Part shown: positions 1-6,200 of the stretch, in pieces
How positions within the stretch are numbered: position 1 is the first letter of the stretch
Layout of the letters: each line of letters starts with the position of its first letter
Made by a program: the position numbers and the translations under genes
Notes under the pieces: model-generated
Told to the model about the DNA's origin: nothing
Seen by the model: the letters and a program-made list of their open reading frames with translations, nothing else
The model's database searches: none
Assembly (NCBI GenBank): GCA_029881615.1
Contig: JAOUMF010000023.1
Coordinates: forward strand, 1 to 11,460
Source of the DNA: Alphaproteobacteria bacterium
GTDB lineage: Bacteria; Pseudomonadota; Alphaproteobacteria; UBA8366; JADFVY01
DNA: 11,460 nucleotides
Reading direction: 5' to 3'

Positions 1-195
1 CGCCTGCTCCACCACCGAACGGAACCAGCCGGGCCCCGCATAACCGGCCGCCGTGGGCGCGCTGATAAGCGTCACCGGCAAGCCAAGCTCGCCCGCCGCC
101 ACCAGCGCCGCCTCCGCCTGCGCCAGCCCATGGAAGACCACGGCGGGGGGGAGGGGGGAAGGTTTGGTTGTGGTGTCGGTATTTTTTGCCATCAT
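1..195 (-). CDS. Uncharacterised small alphaproteobacterial protein, 5' part only
   Basis: An open frame on the minus strand runs from ATG-ATG (195 and 192) off the left edge, giving 65 codons without a stop. The start reads MMAKNTDTTTK. A Pro/Ser-rich stretch follows, and then a sequence of the type VVFHGLAQAEAAL...LPVTLISAP...GYAGPGWFRSVVEQA. From memory this resembles a family of short hypothetical proteins in Rhodospirillales, but I know no function for it. No signal peptide or membrane segment is visible in this part, so a cytosolic protein is likely. No good Shine-Dalgarno precedes the ATGs. A GTG just before the VFHGLAQ segment is an alternative start that would drop the low-complexity head. 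The gene is divergent from the YcxB-like group, with 70 bases between start codons. The reading frame is well supported by its codon pattern; the exact start is not. Confidence 0.6.
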   Translation of the reverse strand, partial: MMAKNTDTTTKPSPLPPAVVFHGLAQAEAALVAAGELGLPVTLISAPTAAGYAGPGWFRSVVEQA

Positions 196-251
196 CCGTT
201 CAGCAGTTCTTAACCCGAAACCCCGATGCTGTCTGCAATAAGCGTGCGACA

Positions 252-290
252 AGGAAAGGGTTCCAATGTCCGACAGCATTACCTTCAAAT
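252..290 (+). repeat. Translation-start block, copy 1 (SD plus start of first YcxB-like gene)
   Basis: The Shine-Dalgarno AGGAAAG at 252-258 lies 7 bases before the ATG at 266. Bases 267-290, from the second base of the start codon into codon 9, are identical to 1964-1987 at the third YcxB-like gene. SD, spacing and early codons are therefore the same in both copies, while the 7-base spacers differ (GGTTCCA here). The SD fixes the start at 266. Confidence 0.75.
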
Positions 291-799
291 ACATTCAAAC
301 AAAAGAAGACTATTGGCGAGCAGTTCGCGCCACCTGGCGAGCGGGTTTATCACGCTGGTTTGTTTGGGCAAGCGGGGCGCTGGCCGCTGCCGTGGTAGTG
401 TTTGCCGTATATGGTTTGACTAGGTCGTGGTACGGAGTCGAGATTTTTATTGGCATAATTCCAGTGTTGATCATGCAGGCTGGTGCTTCGTGGTGGATTG
501 TTTCGAATTATCGAAAAATTACTGAATTTTCTGCCCCTCTTGGCGACGCGGAAATAGAAGGGGCGGCTGGCGAGGAAGGGATAACGCTCGATTATATATC
601 GGAACAGGTAAGGGTTCCGTGGAAGGGTATTGTTGCCGCGATGGAAACTCCGGACGATTTCCTGCTATACGAGAAATTCAGTCCGATAGGGGTAGTTCGA
701 TTTTACTACATTCCCAAACGGGCCTTTGTCGGTGCGGCGGGCTTGGCTGATTTTCGCGAGTTGAGTCGTCGTAATATTCCGAATTTCCGTACACAATAG
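266..799 (+). CDS. YcxB-like small membrane protein (first of three)
   Basis: This 177-residue protein begins MSDSITFKYIQTKEDY. Two hydrophobic segments follow, at about residues 31-52 and 57-79, so it should sit in the inner membrane. A C-terminal soluble part (about 90-170) carries the marks of the YcxB-like domain: W119 in a 'VPWKGI' strand, FLLY at 132-135, IPKRAF at 149-154 and a closing FREL helix. The family is widespread and its biochemical role is unknown to me, so no function is assigned. The start is fixed by AGGAAAG 7 bases upstream. The next gene starts 24 bases after the stop, so the two are probably co-transcribed. The DNA is strikingly AT-rich for this window: bases 421-480 hold 27 G/C of 60 by my count. 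Family assignment is by motif and layout and is fairly sure. Confidence 0.8.
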   Translation: MSDSITFKYIQTKEDYWRAVRATWRAGLSRWFVWASGALAAAVVVFAVYGLTRSWYGVEIFIGIIPVLIMQAGASWWIVSNYRKITEFSAPLGDAEIEGAAGEEGITLDYISEQVRVPWKGIVAAMETPDDFLLYEKFSPIGVVRFYYIPKRAFVGAAGLADFRELSRRNIPNFRTQ

Positions 800-823
800 T
801 TTTAATGAAAAACGGATAATTCG

Positions 824-1888
824 ATGGCCACTGAAATTTCCCTGACCTTCACGCTGACAAGAGAACATCTGGTCGGCGCATGGCGGCAGCATTTCTGGAT
901 GAAAGCTTTACGATCCAGATCTATGGTTTTCAGTATGACGCTGCTTGGCATTTGCTTTGTGAGCATCGTCTTGCTGGCATGGTGTTGCGTGCCCACAATG
1001 CCGGTCGGGATGTTTTCCATGATTCTTGCCGTGGCCCCTGGTCTGATGGCGTTTAACTATTTCGTCGTGGTGCCCCTGTCGGCCCCGCGCAGTGGTGTAT
1101 GTGGCATGACGTTCGATGTTCGGATCGCCGAAGATACTGTCTCGTGGCGCGGCGACCAAGTCGACGCCAGCCTTGACTGGGCCCGGTTTCTCGATATTGC
1201 CGAGAGCCGTGATTATTTTCTGCTTTATTTTGGTCAGGCGGCGTTCTTCGCGGTGCCGAAAATTGCTTTTGCCGATCAATCGGGTATCGAGGCGTTCCGA
1301 AAGCTCATAGCCAGTCGGAAAGAGGAAGTCCCCCGGACCTGGTATGTGGAGAGCGATGCGCGGCTGGATGAATTCGCCGGGAAAGACGGGATAGCGATGA
1401 GATTTCGTTTCACCGAAGCCGAACAGGTAATGTTGTTGCGAGAAGTCATTTTTGGCGCGATAGCACGGTCGAAATCGACCCTTGTGCTTTATGGATTACT
1501 TTTTGTTTTTGCGGCGTATGGGATTTCAATGATACTCGCGACCCGCTTAGAGCCCATATACTTCGTTATGGCCGCTCCCGCCATGATGTTATTCCCCGGA
1601 CTCGTGATTTATTATTTTTTTTGGGTGAAGCGGGAGGTCCGGAAAAGCCCCACCTACGGGCGAGACCAGTTCGTTTCGATAAACGAGAGCGAAATCGTCA
1701 TCGACACCGGCATTGCGCGGACCTCGATAGCTTGGTCCGGAATAACCGCCATTACCGACAGGGGTGACCTCGTAATGTTGCGTCGGGGGGCAGACGATTT
1801 TCTGACCTTGGCCAAACGCGGTTTCGCATCGGCTGATGACGAGGCGCGGTTTCATGAAATGGCGAGGCGGTATGTTCCAGGCGCATAA
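824..1888 (+). CDS. Double YcxB-like membrane protein (two fused units)
   Basis: This 354-residue protein is twice the usual length because it contains two YcxB-like units in tandem. Unit A (about 5-163) opens with ISLTFTLTREHLVGAWR, has membrane segments near 34-56 and 62-84, and closes with FLLYFGQAAFFAVPKIAFA and FRKLI. Unit B (about 190-350) opens with IAMRFRFTEAEQVMLLR, has membrane segments near 220-239 and 245-268, and closes with DDFLTLAKRGFA and FHEMARRY. A charged linker (about 165-188) joins them. Four membrane helices are expected, with both C-terminal domains on the same side. The halves are clearly diverged, so the fusion is not recent; unit B keeps a weaker closing motif (no PK before RGFA). 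The SD is poor (AACGGA about 8 bases before the ATG). Codon use is AT-leaning like the gene before it. The function is unknown. A frameshift artefact is unlikely because the frame is continuous through the linker. Confidence 0.78.
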   Translation: MATEISLTFTLTREHLVGAWRQHFWMKALRSRSMVFSMTLLGICFVSIVLLAWCCVPTMPVGMFSMILAVAPGLMAFNYFVVVPLSAPRSGVCGMTFDVRIAEDTVSWRGDQVDASLDWARFLDIAESRDYFLLYFGQAAFFAVPKIAFADQSGIEAFRKLIASRKEEVPRTWYVESDARLDEFAGKDGIAMRFRFTEAEQVMLLREVIFGAIARSKSTLVLYGLLFVFAAYGISMILATRLEPIYFVMAAPAMMLFPGLVIYYFFWVKREVRKSPTYGRDQFVSINESEIVIDTGIARTSIAWSGITAITDRGDLVMLRRGADDFLTLAKRGFASADDEARFHEMARRYVPGA

Positions 1889-1948
1889 CGCCGGATTTGG
1901 GAGTTGTTGACCCATCGCCGCGATGTTATCTGACCGGGACATATGATT

Positions 1949-1987
1949 AGGAAAGATATCCGGTGTCCGACAGCATTACCTTCAAAT
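1949..1987 (+). repeat. Translation-start block, copy 2 (SD plus GTG start of third YcxB-like gene)
   Basis: AGGAAAG at 1949-1955 lies 7 bases before a GTG at 1963, and bases 1964-1987 are identical to 267-290. The match to copy 1 shows that GTG at 1963 stands where copy 1 has ATG, which settles the start of this gene. The spacer here is ATATCCG. Confidence 0.75.
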
Positions 1988-2487
1988 TCACCCTGACGGA
2001 AGAGGACTTCGTCCAGGCGGCCCATGCGCATGCGCTTTCGCAGAAGAAATGGTGGATAACCTGGGCGATTTTCTTCGGGCTGTGGGCGGTGCCGCTGGCT
2101 GCAGTGGCGCTCGATACCGGGCCGGACGAGGATCTGCTGTACCGCATTTCGCCTTTCCTGGCCGGCGCGGCCAGCGTGGCCGTGCTGTTTGCCTTGTCCT
2201 GGTTCTGGCAACCCCGGCGCGCGGCGCGCGGATCGCCCTATCTGGGCGCGGCGATGGAAGGGACGGCATCGGGCGAGGGCCTGGTGATGGACAGCCCCCT
2301 GGGCAAGCAGGAAGCGGCATGGGGCAGATATACGGGCGTCCTGGAAACCGCGGATCATTTTTTGCTCTATCTGGCCAAGAACTCGTACGCGCCCCTGCCC
2401 AAGCGGGCCTTCGCCGATCGCGACGACCTGGCCCGGTTTCGCGACCTGATCCGGGCCAGGATATCAAACGCCGGACTATTGGGTTAA
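1963..2487 (+). CDS. YcxB-like small membrane protein (third of three)
   Basis: This 174-residue protein is initiated at GTG and begins (M)SDSITFKFTLTEEDF, like the first gene of the group. Two membrane segments lie at about 30-50 and 62-83. The C-terminal YcxB-like domain (about 92-165) has W120 before the FLLY strand at 133-136, then LPKRAFAD at 145-152 and FRDLI at 159-163. The ancestral motif is best preserved in this copy. GC is much higher than in the two preceding genes: bases 2221-2280 hold 46 G/C of 60 by my count. A 74-base gap separates it from the double gene, and only 10 bases separate its stop from the greB start, so it may share a transcript with greB. Its role is unknown; a membrane-associated protein is all the sequence shows. 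Confidence 0.8.
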   Translation: MSDSITFKFTLTEEDFVQAAHAHALSQKKWWITWAIFFGLWAVPLAAVALDTGPDEDLLYRISPFLAGAASVAVLFALSWFWQPRRAARGSPYLGAAMEGTASGEGLVMDSPLGKQEAAWGRYTGVLETADHFLLYLAKNSYAPLPKRAFADRDDLARFRDLIRARISNAGLLG

Positions 2488-2497
2488 GCTGGCCCCC

Positions 2498-3055
2498 ATG
2501 AGCAAGGCCTTCACCAAGGAAACCGACAACGAGCTCGACGACGAACTTCCCGACGAGCCCGATCCGCTGCCCGCGGGACAGAAGAACTATATCACGCCGG
2601 CCGGGTTCGCGCGGCTGCGCGACGAGTTGAACACGCTCTGGAATGTAGAGCGGCCGAAGGTTGTGGAGGTGGTGTCCTGGGCGGCGGGCAATGGCGACCG
2701 GTCGGAGAACGGCGATTATATCTATGGCAAGAAGCGGCTGCGCGAGATCGACCGGCGGGTGCGCTTCCTGCGCAAGCGGCTGGAAATCGCCGAGGTCGTG
2801 GACTCGAAGCTGCAAACGAAACGCGACCAGGTGTTCTTTGGCGCCACCGTCACCTATGCGGATTCCCAGGACCGCGAACGCACCGTGCGGATCGTCGGGG
2901 TCGACGAGGCGCGGTCCGAGGATGGCGAGATCAGCTGGATATCCCCCGTCGCCCGCGCCCTGATGCGCGCCGCCGAGGGCGACGTCGTGGATGTACGCAC
3001 CCCGAACGGTATCGAACGGATCGAGGTGGTGGAGATTTCCTACCGGGACGATTAA
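2498..3055 (+). CDS. greB: Transcription elongation factor GreB
   Basis: GreB enters the secondary channel of backtracked RNA polymerase and stimulates cleavage of the nascent RNA 3' end, which restarts stalled complexes. The 185-residue protein has a 28-residue acidic N-terminal tail, then YITPAGFARLRDEL, the start of the Gre coiled coil. The hairpin tip reads NGDRSENGDY, with the two acidic residues that act at the polymerase active centre at D67 and E70. The second helix has KKRLREIDRRVRFL, a stretch diagnostic of GreB over GreA. The C-terminal FKBP-like part (about 108-185) follows with VFFGATVTYAD, ISWISPVARALM and EGDVVDVRTPNG. It is longer than E. coli GreB because of the N-terminal tail, which from memory is usual in alphaproteobacteria. 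No clear SD lies before the ATG, and the YcxB-like stop is 10 bases upstream, so translational coupling or a shared message is plausible. Confidence 0.95.
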   Translation: MSKAFTKETDNELDDELPDEPDPLPAGQKNYITPAGFARLRDELNTLWNVERPKVVEVVSWAAGNGDRSENGDYIYGKKRLREIDRRVRFLRKRLEIAEVVDSKLQTKRDQVFFGATVTYADSQDRERTVRIVGVDEARSEDGEISWISPVARALMRAAEGDVVDVRTPNGIERIEVVEISYRDD

Positions 3056-3188
3056 TTGTCCGGCGGCGGTCGGAGACCCAGCGCTTGTGGGCGTTTCAAC
3101 CAAAAATTACATATCTCCTTGACGGTAATTTCGCCAGGCCGGGCTTGTCGCCGGCCGAATATCGGAATCATCCAATTGAGCCAGAGGG

Positions 3189-3217
3189 TTATCGTCGCCG
3201 GTCGCGGGCGGTATATT
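3189..3217 (+). promoter_or_regulatory. Weak candidate sigma70-type promoter for the metalloprotease gene
   Basis: TTATCG (3189-3194) and TATATT (3212-3217) are 17 bases apart. The -10 matches the consensus at five of six positions, the -35 at only three. It points to the protease gene, whose start lies about 65 bases downstream. This is the only spaced pair I could find in the gap. Confidence 0.3.
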
Positions 3218-3270
3218 ATTGATTCATTAACCCTCGCCATGCAATCATGAAGGGAAGAAATCCGGGCCTT

Positions 3271-3277
3271 GGAAGGG
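3271..3277 (+). promoter_or_regulatory. Shine-Dalgarno of the metalloprotease gene
   Basis: GGAAGGG lies 4 bases before the ATG at 3282 and 7 bases before the adjacent in-frame ATG at 3285. The spacing favours 3285 as the codon actually used; the two proteins differ by one methionine. Confidence 0.6.
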
Positions 3278-3281
3278 ACAC

Positions 3282-6200
3282 ATGATGAACGGTCGTGAAA
3301 GCGAAGCAATTGCCTGCGCGTGCAGTCGCCAGTCCCGGTGGAATTCCCTGCTCCGAAAATCGCATTTCTTGTTCGCCATCGCCGTTCTGTGCGGCGGCCT
3401 CTTCGCGACCCCGGCGGCGGCCCAATGGGCCGCGGCAGATATTTTCCCCGATACCCCGGTGCCGGCCAAGGCTGGCCCCAACGGCCTCGATCGACTTGAG
3501 GGTGTCCTCGATACGTCACCGGTTGAACGCGGCCTCGGCCGATTGCGCCTGAAGCTGCCCGGCGGCGGCACGGTGGAAATGACCCGCGACGGTTTCGAGC
3601 GCCGCAAGGATGGCGACGTAACCTGGCGCGGGAATATCGTCGGTGAAGACGGCAGCCGCGCAATCCTGACGGTCAGGAACGGTTTCATGGCCGGCAGGAT
3701 TCTGCGCGGCCTGGACGAATACGAGATCCGCCCGGGCCCGGGCCGCAGCCATGTGGTCGAGCAGGTGGACGGCAGTGTCGCGCCGGTGGAAGAGCTGGTG
3801 GTGCCGGACGTGGGGTACAGTTTCTACGATTCTGGCCCGGACTATTCGGCCAGTTTCTATACACCGCCCTATAGCAATAGCCCGGATAATATCCAGTTGT
3901 TGGCGGTTTATACGCCGCAGGCGCGGGTAGCGGCTGGCGGCACGCCGCAGATCGAGGTTCGGATCCAGTCGATGGTTGACCACGTCAATACGGCCTTCAT
4001 CGACAGTGGTATGGTCGCGCGGATCGCACTTATCCATACCGAGGAAATCACCTACACAGACTCCGGCCACGTCGGCATCGACCTGAACAGCGTGAGCGGA
4101 TGGATTCCCGATGCGACTCTCGGTTTTTCCGTTCCCATCAAACGCTCTTTTTTCGGTGCCGACCTGGTTTCGCTGATCGTTGACAATGGCGGTCAATGTG
4201 CCGGTGCAGCTTATGTCATGCATATTCCCGATAATGAATTCTCATCTTGGGCCTACAATGTTTCGGCCCTGAGTTGCGGCCTCGGCACGCTGGCGCACGA
4301 GATCGGCCATAATATGGGGTTCGAGCATAACCCCGAGGACAGTGCCCGGGGGCCCGATGTACCGCTAGATCCTTATTTTCCGAAATACCCGTCTTACCCC
4401 TGGTCCTTTGGCCATTACGTTGATGGCTCGTTCCGGACCATCATGTCCTATCCGACATACTGCCCGGCAGGTTGTCCCACGTTGATGCAATTTTCGAATC
4501 CGGACATCAGTTTTCTCGGCTCTCCCACCGGGATACTCGATCTGCGCGACAATGCACGGACGGGTGACCTGACGGCGCCGATCGTCACCAATTTCTTGGA
4601 TGCGGTCATGGGGGCCGTGGTAAACCGGCGCGTCGCCGCCTCGGTCGAGGATGTCGAGGAAATGGCTGACGGGTCGGTCGTTTTCGACAGCACAACCCTG
4701 GAGCTTGGCGACGGGCTAGGCGGCGTGCAGGCGGTCGGATTGCGTTTTCAGAACATCAATATACCGGTCGGCATGCGGATCGATTCCGCCTATCTGGAGT
4801 TTGAGGCCGCCGATATTGGAAGCGATGCGACAAGCGTCCGGATCAGCGCCGAGGCTACCGACAACGCCGCGCCGTTTTCGGCGACTCCTTTCGATGTGAC
4901 CGGCCGCCCGGCGACCACGGCGTCGGTGCAGTGGGACATCCCGGCCTGGACCACGGCCACCGAAAAACATTATTCGCCGGACATTTCGTCGATTATCCAG
5001 GAAGTGGTGGCCCGGCCGGGCTGGGTGGAAAACAACAGCATCGCCATTACGGTCGGCGGGACTGGCATTCGTACGGCGCTGTCCCACGATGGCGGTGCGA
5101 TCTCTGCGCCGCTGTTGCATGTGGAATACACCTCGCCGGATCGGCCAGAGACGGTTGAACCGCCGGTGGCGGCGTACAGCTACGCCTGTGCTGGTCTGAC
5201 CTGTACCTTTACCGACCAGTCGACGGACATCGACGGGACCATCGTGTACTGGTCGTGGTATTTTGGCGAAGGCACGATATCGTACGAGCAAAATCCAGCG
5301 TTCACCTTTCCCTTCGCGGGGACCTATTATGTTTCGCTGGAAGTGTGGGACAATCAGGATTGGCCGGCCTATATAGAAAAGCCGGTTGCCGTGACCGTCG
5401 GCAACAGCTCGCCGGTGGCAACGAACGACGCCTACACGACACTTGTGGATTCGCCGGTCAGCGGCAATGTCCTGACCGACGGAACGCCCGACAGCGATGT
5501 CAATGGCGATCCGCTGACGGTTACGGCAAACACGAACCCGTCCGGCGGGTCGGTGACAGTGGCCGCGAACGGCGCCTTCACCTATACGCCGAATGCCGGC
5601 TATACCGGCACCGACAGCTTCACCTACACGATCAGCGACGGCAACGGCGGCGTCGCCACGGCGACGGTGAGCGTTACGGTGGCCGGGCCGGCGGGGGCAG
5701 CGCCGGTCGCCACGGATAACGTCTATGTGACTGACGAGGACGTCGCGGTTGGCGGCAATGCCCTGACCGACGGAACGCCCGACAGCGATGCCGATGGCGA
5801 CCCCCTTACTGTCACGGGGAATACCAGCCCACTGAATGGTGTGGTGACTGTGGCGACGAACGGGACCTTCACCTATACGCCCAATGCCGACTTCAACGGC
5901 GCCGACAGCTTCACCTACACGATCGGCGACGGCAACGGCGGCACCGCAACGGCGACGGTGACTGTCATTGTCAATTCGGTCAACGATACGCCGGCGGCGA
6001 GTTTCACCCATAGCTGCGCCGGCCTGAATTGTGCCTTCACCGACGGTTCGACGGATGTTGAGGGCGCTGTTGCCGCTTGGTCGTGGTCGTTCGGCGATGG
6101 CGCTGTCTCGGTGGTCCAGAGTCCGGCACACAGCTATGCTGCCGGCGGAACCTATACCGTCTCCCTGACGGTGACCGACGGCCAGGGCGCAACCGATACC

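Larger units (their letters stand above)
3056..3281. other. Intergenic region between greB and the metalloprotease gene
   Basis: This 226-base stretch has no convincing gene. A hairpin with arms GGCCGG (3137-3142) and CCGGCC (3151-3156) and an 8-base loop lies 82 bases after the greB stop. It lacks a T run, so a role as terminator is doubtful. A weak promoter candidate sits near the right end and is listed separately. From about 3211 the sequence turns AT-rich ('TATATTATTGATTCATTAA'), as expected near a promoter. Confidence 0.5.

Noticed and set aside
1942..1947. TATGAT as a -10 box just before the third YcxB-like gene
   Set aside because: No -35 match lies at the proper distance, and transcription from it would start at or inside the ribosome-binding site.
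1988..3103. Minus-strand open frame of 371 codons opposite the third YcxB-like gene and greB
   Set aside because: It covers two well-supported genes and their gap, and its product is Pro/Arg-rich without any recognisable domain.
3119..3142. TTGACG as a -35 box after greB
   Set aside because: No acceptable -10 sequence lies 16-18 bases downstream; that position is GC-rich.
3247..3285. Twelve-codon upstream frame (MKGRNPGLGRDT) whose stop overlaps the protease ATG
   Set aside because: The overlap is tempting as a coupled leader peptide. It has no SD of its own, no run of regulatory codons and no alternative hairpins around it, so chance is the simplest reading.
3369..3401. Lipoprotein signal (AVLC) in the protease signal peptide
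   Set aside because: The residue before Cys is Leu where a lipobox needs Gly, Ala or Ser. A standard ATPAAA|QW cleavage site follows shortly after.
4716..6131. Long minus-strand open frame (471 codons) inside the protease gene
   Set aside because: It is the shadow of GC-rich repeats in a strongly supported plus-strand gene. Its product is Arg/Gly/His-rich with repeats that mirror the Big_9 units, and no family motif is visible.
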